A stretch of 64,000 bases of DNA from Ostrinia nubilalis. Taxonomy: Eukaryota; Arthropoda; Insecta; Lepidoptera; Crambidae. Made by a program: the position numbers and the translations under genes. A model generated the notes under the pieces. It ran no database searches, was not told where the DNA came from, and saw nothing but the letters and a program-made list of their open reading frames with translations. The stretch lies in NCBI RefSeq assembly GCF_963855985.1, contig NC_087096.1:9114001-9178000 (forward strand), written 5' to 3'. Positions 36,731 to 49,334 of this stretch are shown in pieces; position 1 is the stretch's first letter, and the number at the start of each line of letters is the position of its first letter.

Positions 36731-38144
36731 TAAGATACATAAACATATTTATATGTATTTTACAAAGTCCTCCATTCCCAAGTAGTTTATATTCACTGAT
36801 AAAACTCTCCATCGATTTGCGAAAGTAAGACGGTGAAATATACTCACAAATCATATTTTGTAAAAGGGTTCGGGTTTCGTCGAGTGGGTAAATAAACTAT
36901 ACGAATTTCCTGTCCCGGAAATTTGTATCCCCTGGGTAACAAGATTTGATCACATCCAACCTGGAAAAATGCTTCAACTCTATTGGACGGAGAAAGGACA
37001 ATTTAATGGCTCCTTTCATTTCCGGGAAACTTCTTAGGTAACTGTAATGGGGAGTATTATATGGTCCTTATTTTTGTGACATTTAAATACATTTATTTTT
37101 TATACATATTATAAAACTTTTGATGATTACGAATATATCTTTCATGATTATCCATTGATATTTTGTACCATTCTATATGATAATCGATCTTCCAGGCTCT
37201 GCTTTATTTACGTTAAAAAGTATTCCCTAAATATCTAGCTATCGTTCACAATCACATTATTCATAATCAAGTGCCAAAACTAATAATAAATACTTTTTTA
37301 TTAATCTAATAATCTACATTTTACTCGGAATATCAATCAATTAGTTCATAATCGAGGATCTAAACTTTTGCAAAATACAACTACATTGGATTTCCAACAT
37401 AAGCTTTTAAATTGCTAAAACCACTATGTCAACACTAAACAACTTTCGAATATATTATCGCCTTGATATTTACTGAATGCTAGATTTGAATATGCGGTCA
37501 TTTATAAAACCATCCTGTTACTTATAACGTGCGTTAATAAATGATTACTCTACTCTGACCTCAAAGAAAGCCTTCATTGTATCGGAAACAATAGGCCAAG
37601 TACATCCATTATGGAACTATTTCAATGGGTAGCTAACGCTGGTCGGTATAAGGCATGAAGGGCCAATTTTTTGCGGAGGTGTAACACCCAATATGGGGCT
37701 GGTTAATTCGGACATTGACTCTCTGGAATTGGATGAGGGGAGGGATGGCACAAAGACCCTGTCCACGCCATTAGGACCCATTGATACAGAATCCCGTGAG
37801 ATGAAATATACGAGGGGAGTTTGGGGAACGGCAAACTCGAACGAACCAACGTATTCAATTATTTGACAACGTAAGTCTGCCGTATCGTTAAATGGGACTG
37901 TCACTATTTATTTATAGTTTACCGTAGGCACTATATCTCGTAGGAATAAGGAAATATAGTTTCCGATCTTTCAGACGAACTTTCGGAGAGTTATTATTTG
38001 GTTTTAAGTATGATCCTTATATTATTGAACAGCCAATATTATGTTATTTTAGAAATATGTCGCATAACTTTGAATAATTAAATTAAATAAACTACAAAGT
38101 ACAGTCTAGCTCATAGCAAATAAAGCAGTACCTATTTGAACAAA
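36731..38144. other. Non-genic stretch with GC-richer block 37620-37910
   Basis: The 37620-37910 block is clearly less AT-rich and has a 95-codon minus frame (37617-37904) with no domain I recognise. It could be a conserved noncoding element or an unrecognised transposon remnant. Confidence 0.4.
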
Positions 38145-38208
38145 CGGGACTATTCCCACCGCTGCAACTCTTGTGTAGCCAGGATCTACAGCTTGACCGC
38201 CAATAAAA
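38145..38208. repeat. Dispersed repeat C, copy 2
   Basis: Same sequence as 19285-19366 but lacking 13 bases between the two CCCAC motifs. Ends CGCCAATAAAA. Confidence 0.75.
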
Positions 38209-38665
38209 CCCAACCAAAGAAGGTCAAGTTTGTTGTCTATCTATTTGAACAGAAACACAAAATGCAATCTGTTTCGTTTAAAACAATGACTTAATCCCGA
38301 AGCCCTCAATATTGAACACTTGCAAAGTGGCTAAGTCCCGTCTATTAAATCAGCCCATTATAATTCATCCCGCGGTAACAACTCGGACACTCGGTTAGAC
38401 TTCAGTTAAAGCTGGCTCGTCGTTAATTGAATTCTAAACTTGAATAAAGCCGACCTCATTTGGGCGCCACAAAAGTTAATTAATTCTGTTGGTCCGTGTG
38501 GTCGCTGCACTCGCCTTACATTAGCAAGTATGTTGCCGTCGTTAGTTTCGAAGATTAGGGTAACCATTCACAATTTAGAATGTGACGAAAATCCGGATAG
38601 AAAAAATCCGGAACAAATGTTCACAGTAGAGGTTTTGTTTAGTTATTGACACAACGGCGAGCCAA
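38209..38665. other. Non-genic stretch
   Basis: Nothing recognised. A 69-codon plus frame (38440-38649) has no motif. Confidence 0.45.
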
Positions 38666-38790
38666 TCTATCTGTATAAAAGTCACTGACTGACTCACTCA
38701 TCACGAAATTTCAGAAACAACAAGAGTCTCACATTTTGCATGGAACGTACGAACGTAGGTGCTCACTAAGACGTCGCGGACGGCCGCTAG
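38666..38790 (+). mobile_element. Short Helitron, second subfamily
   Basis: Starts A|TCTATCTGTATAAAAG, carries a tandem (GACT)n-like run, and ends GCGGACGGCCGCTAG|T. The 3' end matches that of the large element at 60814 (GCGGGCGGCCGCTAG). 125 bp, probably an internally deleted copy. Confidence 0.75.
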
Positions 38791-39807
38791 TTTGCTATAA
38801 ATTCAAAAGCTTACAAATACTAGATAGTTGGTTACAACCACTCGCACGCATGTGCCCTTATTCAGCTGACATGTGCGTCAAATTAAAATGACGTAGGTAC
38901 CAAGTTCGTATAGAAGGCAAACTCTGGACAAATCTTTACAAATCCGTACAGATGGTGACCCTACACGGAATAGTATGTACAAGTGATTTACAACATTTTG
39001 TCTAGAAACAGTAGAAACGTTTACTCAAAACTTTCGGGGATCACTGTGCTTACTCATTTAGAGAAGTTGTACGTAGGCGGTTGTGAAGGAAACGTGATTT
39101 GCACCGAGTTGGTGTAGTAGAAATAAACACTGAAAATAACGATATTTCTCTCACTCTTCATTATATAAATAAATGATCTTTGAATGATTTTATGGCTTTC
39201 GCTAAGCTGATACGGATGCGCATGTTACAGATAATTTAATTGGATAACATACTTAGTTGTTTATTCATCGTTAAAACATCAGTTGATCACTGGAACTATT
39301 TAATTCTATCGGGATCTAAAGTACAACTAATCTGTATTTACAAGTACATAGTTCCTAAGATTACCGCATTCAATCATCAAACAAACTCTTTAGCTTTATA
39401 AACAGAGTCAATAATCATCCATCATGCACAAACCGTGAGAAAATTCACAATGATCACTTTAGTATTCATTCAGATGTGTATTTAAAAAAATCTAATTACT
39501 TTTATTGTCATTGCCTGTTTTGCTTTGCGCAATAGTTCGTTAAATTACATCCCCCATAATAGTATTCCATAAAGTGGCCACGTGCCGTGCTCGTAAGCTG
39601 GGAAATTCTGCACTAAACCAAACAACTGATTGTTAAAATAATGACCGGACCGACAGTGAAAATTATTACAGCCCGAGCAACCCTCGCATATAAATTTTGT
39701 GGCACCGCGATTAGAACTGTCATTCATATTTTAAGTTTTTTAACAGATTCTGTACTTATATTTTTCTGTACCTAAGAACATTAGTACATAATGAACACGG
39801 TAATCTA
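38791..39807. other. Non-genic stretch
   Basis: Nothing recognised. Confidence 0.5.
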
Positions 39808-40017
39808 TCTATATAAATAAAAATGAATTGATGTTCGTTAGTCTGATTAAAACTCGAGAACGGCTGGGCCGATTGAGCTGATTTTGGTTTTAAAATGTTT
39901 GTCGTAGTCCAGGGTAGGTCTAAACGGTGAGCAAATACGCGCGCGATATTGTTTTTCTGTGACAGACAAAATTCCACGCGAGCGAAGCCGCGGGCGAAGC
40001 CGCGGGCGGAAAGCTAG
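39808..40017 (+). mobile_element. Complete Helitron with duplicated 3' hairpin block
   Basis: Starts A|TCTATATAAATAAAAATG and ends GCGGAAAGCTAG|T. The body is shared with 26834-27027 on the left. Its right part is like the lep1-type ends at 9882 and 61745. The GC block GCGAAGCCGCGG is present twice in tandem (39982-39993 and 39994-40005). Confidence 0.85.
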
Positions 40018-43000
40018 TTTAAAATATTTTATTTAATAACACATTCAATTAATTAACATAACAAAAATAGGGAAAATTTTAATGGTAAATCCTCTTATTA
40101 TCGGTTCATTTACAAGGAAATTATTGCATTATGACCTATGTTACTAACCACATTATTTTTGATGTAATTTTCCTCATTATTAGGTATAACTGGAATTAAT
40201 ATGTAATTTCTATTAATATTTGAGGAAATAACATACTTATCAAATTGGAAAACGGTGAGCTGAGGAAAAATATTCTAGCTGAAATTAATTTATGCCTATA
40301 AAAATAAATCGTTTATTTCTATAATCATCTGAATAAAATTCCCATTAATATGACAATAGAAATTTAATTGGGGCAGTGATAACTGTCAAACGGCAAGCCC
40401 TCTTATTTGCGGAGGGTTAAAACTCAAAACAAGTTCTGCGGAGAATAACCCTAAATGTGTGGTTTCTAAATGTGACCTTTATGTCTATTGTGATAGAGGT
40501 TATAATAAAAAGGTCGGCATGATATGACGGCCATAGATCCCAGGGGGTCCGTTGCGCTTGGAATGGCCCTAGTCCTATGATTATGGGACATTCTCACCCT
40601 GGGCACTGAGATAAGGGATTTTGGTGAGCCATCCCTTTTTGTGGTTATCAATGCGGCCGAGATTATGTTGATATGTACCATTTATTACACAAAGCAATTA
40701 ATGTGCAGCAATTAATGATAAACAAATGAGCTATTGTTGTCAAAATGCAGGCAAACATTAATTCAAAGGAAAAATGAATTCACATACAAATTGTCAATTT
40801 AATTTTACTTTAGAGATTTCTTTCAAAGCAGTCTTTCAGAACATAAATGATACGAAATCTACAATACCTATTTTTTTAAAAGTAATAATTGTTCAAAGAA
40901 TTAAACATACCTACCTAAGTACTTACACTTACACGTACACGTGTATCATGATCTTTAATATTAAAACTTTACAACCAGACCAAAACACGTTGTTTCCTGC
41001 TATTCAATATACAGCTTTTGAGCTAAAATTTCAAGTTATTTTATTAAGGCAAGCAAATAATTTTCATTTCCACATGCCGTTAATTAATTTAACTGTATTT
41101 TAGTAACATTCATAACATTATTATTTCATTTCAGTCGCCAAAACATCACGTTTCCATGTTTCGTTTGCAGTATTTACTGTGCGCCAACATTTCAGCTTTA
41201 CATTCACGATTTACATCATTACCGGTTTGAAGTTTTAATATCAACGGTTACAATATCAACAAATTATTATGTCAATAGGTAAAGCAATCAATAGATAGGT
41301 ATGCACCTTCCTAGAAAAATAATATTTTGTTATAACGACAAATTAACGCAATCATAGCAACCAACTGTTTGTTACAGAAAATTAACGAATTAACCTAAAA
41401 ATAATATTTACTTACAAGATCATTACCATTAATCTTAATAACGTTAGCTATTATCCTTAATTAATTTTAGGAAGATACTCGTATATTTCTTCACATAGGT
41501 ACCTACTCGTAAAGCCACACGGTGTGCTTTACATTAATTTGTATCTCTAGACAAAGTACTCTAGTAATATTCTAATTTGTTTTAGATTATCTTCGCTACA
41601 TTATTAAATTTCCTGAGTACCTTCTACCAAATTGAAATTAGCTACGAACAATGTTTGCGGGTACCGGTTAGTACACGATTTGATGTAGGGACTCTATCAT
41701 GGATTCAAACGAAAGTCAATTTGGATATTAAAAGCGAATAAATAAGTATCTTATCGGAATAAAGGCAGGTAATTAGGTACGAACGTATACAATACCGATT
41801 GACCAATGACCTCACGTACGTTTTGCAAGAATAAAATGCCCACAACTTATTCTGAAGACCTATAAACATTTCGTCATAGAACAAATTGCTCGCTCATGGT
41901 GGGGACAAAACGTTTAATGCAGATCGAAGTAACACCGTGAAGTGGACTCTATTGTGTAAGTGGTAAGAGCTAGGGCAAGTTGAAGAAAGATTCGAATGTA
42001 AAGTGCGCGGGTCAGCTGCGTATGCGTCGAGTCGAGGCCGCGGCGCCTAAAATGCCAGACAGCCGGATTCTAAATTCATTGTCATGCCTTTTTAAAGAGT
42101 ATATTATTATTTTTCTCCAATACCAGTTATATGAAAACTTTCAGCGCGCCAATTTTTCTAAATTAAAAAAGCTCAGAGACTTGCATCACATTTTATGTAT
42201 TCTTGAGTAAACATACTTACGAGTACATTATACCTAGATATTAGAGAGAGAGAGACATATTTTGTCAAGTGCCGTTTTACAGTTTCAGGCATTGCTAGCG
42301 TACTCATAATTATAATTGTGTGAAAGAAAAAGTAAACAAAAAATGAAAAAGATTCAATTATAATGATCATTTAAACCTGGAGAGCTATCAGTCCAAACAA
42401 AAACAAACACCAATCAGAAAAAAACACTAAAATTCTTCAAAGTAGCTAAGGTACTTCGTTAGAAGCCATAATAAGAAAGCGCTTTATTCACAAAGGACTC
42501 GTTTCAAACGCGTCTGTCGTTATTTTTACTCTCAGCTATGATAAAAGTCAAAGTTCAAAAACATTAAGGTGCTTTCTTACTCCATCACATTGAAAATTCA
42601 GCAAACAGATGCTTAGGTTTAACTTATTCTTATAAATAATACTCTTGCTTGATCTGTGACTACTGAGACTGACTGCAAATAGTTTAATAGTCGTAGTAGT
42701 CGTATTTTTATTGACAGATCTTCTGCACTACATACATAGCTACTTTTCTACATTTCCTCATTTCCTTTTTCAAGCTAGCACACGTTTCAGGCAATCCAAT
42801 TTCAAAAAAGCACTCCACTTCTTCATGAAAATTAGCTACACCATAATGTGTTACACGCGAATGCTATTATGTGAACGCACCTTAATAGCTTACAATTTTG
42901 ATGCGTCTCCATCGCTGACCCGTCATGACTGAACGAAGTAATCTACATAATGACCCTCGCGAATGCCAGAGAAAGGTATTACACGTAAAAGAATTTTCGA

Positions 43001-44435
43001 CGCTCAGAAATTGGAAACAATTCTGCTATAAATCTTTTTACTAATATCTACTATCACTAATAAATATATTTGATTTGCTATTAAATTATGCTGCGTCGAG
43101 TTCATCAATTAACTAACATTTCATTTGATTGATTTTGTACTACACTTTTTGCTGAAAGCCAGTTATTGTTTTGAAATTAATTTGTGATTGACACCTTACC
43201 TAAAATTTACAGTATGTATTTAAAAAAAAATTGAAACTGCTCTACTTTCTACACAATACAATATAATAAGTAGAAGGACGACGATTTTTTTAAATTATTA
43301 TTGGTCTTGGTACTTAATGGTGTCAATTAACCCACGAAGAAAGCCAATGACACCTTTCAAGCACAATTACGCTAAAAGTGCCCAGTGACTATCAAATCAC
43401 TAGCTAATTCCTATGGATAAGTTACAGTAATGTAAGTCTTGTCATTCAATAACCATTAACTAGTTACGTTAAAATTTGTGTCACACTTAATGCTGTGTTA
43501 ACAAAGAACTTAGATAACGTGAATGAAAGTGGTCAATGCGTTATGGATTCGTTGAGTAAGCCTGAGTAACACCCGAGTTCATTACGTGGCATGCGTTACC
43601 TATGTTACCTATCTCTACCTACACAGCAATAATTACGCAATCCGATTGCTTTGTTCGTCAGAATCGTCCGAAGTAGATCACAAATTCTTATATCAACGGG
43701 CAGTGTTGAACATTGAACAGACATTATTGCTCACCGAGTTGTTGATAAATATCAACATTCATTTAATGGATTTCATACGTGCGAAAAGAGCTAATGTGCC
43801 ACAAGACTAGCTGAAGTTGTAATCGATAAAATGTTGCAAGTATTTTCATGCTCATTTTGTTTCATAACAATATTTATTCTGCACAACTTGTCTAATAGTA
43901 CACAAAAGTAAAATATAAAATCAATCACAATATCTTACAAAAATTTGAAAGGCAGTTTCAAAGTCAGCCGACTTTCAAACTAGTCGCGATTAGAACAAAA
44001 AGCTGCAGGCCGAGCAGGTTGAAAACATTAATATTTTAACACAAAATTAGTTTCTACCTTTTTACTAGATTTTTACTTGCTTGAATGATATAGGAAGACC
44101 TTAAGATACGGTAATGAATCGAGAAAGGACGTTCTGATCACTGAACACTTTATAGTCATCACAAAAACAAAATGATCGTTTTTTCCCTCCAATTATATAA
44201 TAGCAAAGTCATTGTCAACACCAGCAATTGCAATGAACCCTATATCGTCATCATCGCTGATTAAATCGTGTTCCGGATCATTTGTATTTTCATGCAAATG
44301 ATTGTATTGCGTGCGAGCGGGGACAAGAAAAACAATTTTACGCGGAATGAAACGTTAGAAATATTTTCTAACTTTATTAAATTCTAATGTAATCAAAATA
44401 TTCCATGTATTTAGGCATGACAAACATGAAATTTA
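40018..44435. other. Long non-genic stretch
   Basis: No exon recognised. The 40440-40680 block is GC-richer and unexplained. A 109-codon plus frame at 40774-41103 is AT-driven. A GC-rich spot at 41980-42060 is promoter-like in composition only. Confidence 0.45.
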
Positions 44436-44557
44436 GGCTGAGTTGCACCACCTTATTTTAACCGTGACTATAACCGTTAACCGGTGCTTTTTGTATGGAG
44501 TTTGACAGACTTTTGACGTTTGTGAAAGTTAAAGTAAGATGGTGCAGTCCGGCGGCC
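44436..44557. mobile_element. Harbinger-type MITE, family A, copy 4
   Basis: GGCTGAGTTGCACCACCTTA.. to ..GTAAGATGGTGCAGTCCGGC with the core AACCGGTGCTTTTTGTATGG. The flanks are TTA and TAA, so the target duplication has diverged by one base. The right terminus is partly scrambled. Confidence 0.85.
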
Positions 44558-47379
44558 TAAGATTGGTTGGAATTTTAACAACAGTTAAGTTTCGTATTTA
44601 GATGAATATGCAGAGCTGTCAATTTTCAAAACATGAGTAAAATTCGTCACGCTCTGACAATGACGTAGGGTTCAAAACGCGTCGGTCCATCCTCTGTCTA
44701 ACTTTTCCATACAAAACTTCTCACAAAGAGACTCGAATTCTATCGATAAATTCAATTATGGTTGACAAAGCGTTAACTGGGCTCACTTGCCTTGGGTATT
44801 GAGGCGGTGCCTGCGTTTCGACACCTGACACTTTCACCGCCTCGGTCTGTCTAGTCACGACCGCTCATCGCTCAGTTTGAATCCTAACCAATTCGATCTT
44901 GATATAACATTGATTCAGAATTTGATTCGATTACGGCACGTCATCTAAGAAGTTGATTAGATATTCATCCCGAAGTAGGTACCTTAAGTCTGGAATGATA
45001 AGTTAGAAGTCAAGTATAATTTTATAGATTCTTAAGTTGGAGTGGAAACTTAGAAGATTAAGTTGAAGAGACGATTTTGTGATTTTGACAATTTTTAATA
45101 AGGAATCTACAAAAGAAGGTCACCACAGGTGCCTGCAGGCTTGTAATGTAGGTAATTAAAATTACATTAAAACTGCATTAAGTATTTACTGTTTGAATAC
45201 AAAGCTTAATTATTCATCAAATTATGTGTTAATATTGCAACATGACACCTTGAGTGCCGTGTGTGTAACTCTACCAAATCCGGATTAATAGTAACGTTAA
45301 TATTTCAATGCACACATAGGTGTAAATATGGGTTCCTTGTGACTTTTGAATCAAGTAAACCCGTAGAATGTAAAAGTCAAATTGTCTAATAGGAACAATA
45401 CAAAATGTATGTCAGTATTTCGCAAGCGGCGACCGCAACCGCACACACCATTAAGTTGGAAACACTCAAGTCTGGTTTCGGTGCGGTTATGTTACACTTT
45501 TGTTCTAATACCCAAAACTACAAGAGTTGAACACAACGTACGATCAGTACAATAGTAATTTAACTTACAATAGTAGTTGCTCAATGAAAACAAAAAATGC
45601 TCTTCACAGCTAATTATGCAGGCAATGTAATCGTCACGTAATATTTTTTATCGTATACATACGTATACGTATACGTAATCTATTATGCTATAGATTTATG
45701 CACTATTTGTTTATCTGACAATTAAGTATTATTGTGCGTCTAAACCAGTGTTATTACACTTAATATTATGTATAAATTGGTATTCTTTAAATAACTTCTA
45801 CTTTATATTCCAACAATAAGAACAGCAAAGATACAACCTTCTACGCTTATACAAATCAAAATGTCAATACGCTCCATATTGAGTATCCTAAGGTTCATTG
45901 CATCAACTGAATTCATCGATTGTAAAACAATAGAGCAATTGAGAACGCAACCTTCATATTTATTCACATATTTTTAGTAGCAGATGGACAGTCATTGTTT
46001 GAATCTGATTATAGCATATCATTTGGTCTGTTTTATTTTTGACTCAACACACATCGTCTATGTTTGTCTTTTTGTAAGCTTATCATATTTACGAAAACGA
46101 ATGGACACTGCAATAAAAAGATACCTACGCTTTATATGGCAATTTTGAAATTTCTCAATATCTAGTTAATTTTCTCAGCAGAAGCGTTTAATTCGTTTCA
46201 CTGTCATATAGGTAGGAAAAGAGGGAATCTTTTAATTTTAAAATAAATGTACCTATAATAAGAGAGCATTGTTTCTATTTCTTATTAAATTGGACACTAT
46301 CATTCAGTGGATCATACAAAATGAGTGCTTAACAAGCAAATTGAAGAGCCGCTTTTGTTTGGTCTAGCTTTCATGTTCCAACTAAATAGGATCGTTGGAA
46401 AACAACTTTTTAACGACCGAAATATTCGCGTCCATTCCGCAAAGACCTGAAGCTTTCCTGAGCTTTCGGACTATAACAAATTGGATTGTGACTGTAAAGG
46501 ACATCATTGACCTATGGAGTTTGTGCAACAATGTTTCTATCACAAAAATAACGAGATATATTCAGCAAATACTTTGTTATAGTCATACAAGCCATAAACG
46601 TGTAAACCTTATTACAAAACGATTAACTAATGCACATTATTAACACAGTCACGAAGGAAATACAATTTCACAATGTTTGTTTTTACTTGTTTGTATAACT
46701 TGACACCTCTTTAAAAACTTGCAAGATCGCGTGGAAAATTAAATTATTTAATAATCAAACAGGTTAGTATTAATGAGTATTATTAATGCAATTTTTATAA
46801 AAATTTGTTTTATAAATAGGCATGTAATTAACGCCATAATAATACAATTACATAGTCGGAGTAGATGTAATCACCGCTATACTTCGTAGAACCCTCGTAT
46901 TTGAAACGGTCCTGAATGGATTGAACTTCGAACATTTAATAATAACGGCGAACTTATTGTCAAAGCCATTCAAAGTGTGGACTAAGTCAATCCACTTTTG
47001 GTTACAAGTTTAGTTTCCAATATAGAAGATTTTCTGGCGGCTTTGGCCCAAGTCGGGGCCATTAGGACTTTGGCGTGGTGCCAGCTCGAGGTGCTAGTAT
47101 ATTTGTAAGCAACAGTCAAGGAAGTCAGGAATCTTGGAATAGACCGTCCATAAGGAACGAACGCCCGCTTTCTGTGATTAATAGCGAGAAAGTTATTTTG
47201 TACACAATTTCGGGAGAGTCACGAAATAATTTAAGTACAACATTCTATCATTCTATAAATAGTCACAGCTTGATCTTTTGAATATTTTCAGGAGCCGTGT
47301 TAAATGAAAATACCAAAATAGGTATTCAAATATTCTAACAATAAATACATTAATTAGCTATGTTTGTGGTTAATTTCAG
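44558..47379. other. Non-genic (possible intron) stretch
   Basis: No exon recognised. It includes a small self-complementary tandem at 45652. A GC-richer segment is at 44800-44880. Confidence 0.45.
45652..45677. repeat. Self-complementary GTATAC/ACGTATACGT tandem
   Basis: GTATACATACGTATACGTAT then ACGTA. A short palindromic simple repeat. Confidence 0.8.
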
Positions 47380-47449
47380 GCGATCATAGCACCGTCACAT
47401 GAAAACATTTATAATGAGTTACACAGACGCAGCCAATGACATATTAAAG
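47380..47449 (+). other. Candidate internal exon with start codon
   Basis: Preceded by TTTGTGGTTAATTTCAG and followed by AAAG|GTAAAT, so both splice sites are good. It contains an ATG at 47399 with an upstream in-frame stop, and then 17 codons (MKTFIMSYTDAANDILK) ending in phase 0 at the donor. If spliced to the exon starting at 49612 the frame continues for 11 more codons to a stop. It may belong to the same plus-strand transcript as the candidate first exon ending at 36047. No homology is recognised, and both splice sites could be chance. Confidence 0.4.
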
Positions 47450-47897
47450 GTAAATATTGTTTGATTATTTTAAATACTTGTAAATAGGCTCTATTTTGTG
47501 CTCTGACTAAGCAAATAATGATAAGACTTCATTTCAGTTGCAATAACAAGAGCAATGATTGTGTTACAAAATTTTCCTCAATGCAGCATTAACCTACAGT
47601 AATTTACACGATTTTTAATTAGGCGCATTGGTCAACATTAGCAGTGCTCTAACAAGACCCAAAGTCATGATGCGCCAGTTTTCTGCGCGTACGCCGGTTT
47701 CGCAAACGCGGCGATATTGACCGACAAAGCGTTTGGAGGACATTTCTGTTTACTGCCCAACGCGAATTTCACTTGCGCCACAAAAATTTTACGCTTTATA
47801 TGTGAAACTAAAACTCTGTCTACGAACATTTATTACGATATCGTTTATTTCCTAAGTTTCGCGATGCATACATAATTATCTTACACACTTTAAATAT

Positions 47898-48060
47898 AAT
47901 CCCACCAAAAACATTCTGTAAAAAACTAGCCAAGTCTCGATGGAGCTGCTTGTTTATCTCTAAAAAGTAATGAAATCTAGACAAAGTCGTGCCAAGTCTA
48001 TGGTTCCTTACTGCGATTTCTTTATTATTATAGTTAATGTTGTGTGACTTGGCCGTTGAA
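47898..48060 (-). repeat. Left arm of 163-bp inverted duplication
   Basis: Reads ATCCCACCAAAAACATTCTG.. to ..GACTTGGCCGTTGAA, the exact reverse complement of 48239-48401. Its minus strand carries an open frame (SHNINYNNKEIAV..QLHRDLASFLQNVFGG), also present in the right arm, with no domain I recognise. Similarity ends abruptly on both sides and no target duplication was found at the outer edges. It may be a copy of an unclassified repeat. Confidence 0.9.
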
Positions 48061-48073
48061 CAATCTTTATTAA

Positions 48074-48238
48074 GATAATCATACAATAAGTATTATTGAA
48101 ATACGCAGCTTTATTAAGCCTACAATTGACTGGTTATTGAATCAACGTTTTTCAAGTGGCAATTTTCCATCGCCAATGGGTAGCGGTTCTGGCGACAGAT
48201 TGGTGCAATGGTGTCATGGATTACCTGGTTTTGTACCC
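48074..48238 (+). pseudogene. LanC-like (LANCL family) protein fragment
   Basis: After an in-frame TAA at 48071 the plus strand is open through 48238 and encodes IRSFIKPTIDWLLNQRF, SSGNFPSPMGSGSG and DRLVQWCHGLPGFVP. Eukaryotic LANCL proteins (glutathione-binding LanC-fold proteins related to lanthionine cyclases) have the same order: a '..KPS.DY', a '.F.SGN.P', then 'LVHWCHGAPG', where the Cys is a zinc ligand. So about 50 residues of the second half of the fold are present. The later CHG motif, the N-terminal repeats and the C-terminus are absent nearby. A possible acceptor (CGCAG|C at 48108) would make it an exon of a larger gene. However, homology stops exactly at 48238, where the inverted arm begins, which favours a captured or broken fragment. 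Confidence 0.75.
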
Positions 48239-48401
48239 TTCAACGGCCAAGTCACACAACATTAACTATAATAATAAAGAAATCGCAGTAAGGAACCATA
48301 GACTTGGCACGACTTTGTCTAGATTTCATTACTTTTTAGAGATAAACAAGCAGCTCCATCGAGACTTGGCTAGTTTTTTACAGAATGTTTTTGGTGGGAT
48401 T
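48239..48401 (+). repeat. Right arm of 163-bp inverted duplication
   Basis: Exact reverse complement of 47898-48060. The spacer between arms is 178 bp and contains the LanC-like fragment. The frame seen in the left arm continues here past the arm for a few codons (to about 48437), so the right copy may extend further than the left. Confidence 0.9.
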
Positions 48402-49080
48402 TCACTTCTTTTTGTAGAAAGTGGCAAAATTATTTAACGTCGTCGTTTTATCGACATTTTTTACGATATTAAACACAAATAAACTCAACGACCTTTAAAA
48501 TGGACAACGAATCAGAATTGTTTTAATAACATAACCTTAGCGAACCTTACAATATAATAAACGAAATCAACGAAATGCAAATTACACAACATTCAACTTA
48601 ATCGACGGGGGGCTCTAGAAAGGAAAAAAATCTGGACACCGCTTGCTAGTGCTACCGCCATCTAGCGGTGAGCGATACAGGCGAATACCACGGTGCCGGA
48701 GTAGTATTTATTATGAATGTGGTGTTACTCCAGATCTTCGATTTTCCTAGTTTTTATAGTTTTCCCTTTATGTGGCCATTAAACCCTAACTCTGTACCAA
48801 ATTTCAGCTCTCTGAGTTTATGGGAAGTACTAGTTCTATTTTGATGATTATCAGTGAGTGAGTGTCGTAAATGCGAAACTTTGCTTTCGCTTAACTTCGG
48901 AACTAAATGACCAACAGACTTGAAATTTTGGATTTTAAGTACGTGATTATAGCTTACTAGATGACGAAAATTTCTGCGTTCTGGTCTTATCCAGAGGTTC
49001 TCAAATAGGGGCCTGAAAATGCGGCGAAATGGTTCCAGTAAAGGATGGTACGGCAGTGTTTGCTTCGCGCTCGACTTGGC

Positions 49081-49100
49081 GGGGGCACTACCGTGCCCCC
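49081..49100. repeat. GC hairpin, 8-bp stem, 4-nt loop
   Basis: GGGGGCAC TACC GTGCCCCC, a perfect stem. It may mark the end of the unclassified repeat 48640-49105. Confidence 0.7.
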
Positions 49101-49334
49101 AGATATGAATATTAATATTTCAATTGGAAAACGGAACATGACTGTGGCAATGGAAATTTAAAAAATATAATTTATTTGAGCTTCGAAAGCTTTGAATAAA
49201 CATCTACTTACATGTATTTGCCTACACTTATTTTAAATCACAAAAGATATACATCGATATAATATTACATTTAATAGTTTCTTGTTTTAGCCTCTTCATA
49301 TTTTGGGCTGAGTTCTGAGCATCGAATAGTTTAT

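Noticed and set aside
40774..41103. 109-codon plus-strand frame
   Set aside because: Low-complexity, AT-driven residues (Tyr-Thr repeats, Phe/Ile runs) with no family resemblance.
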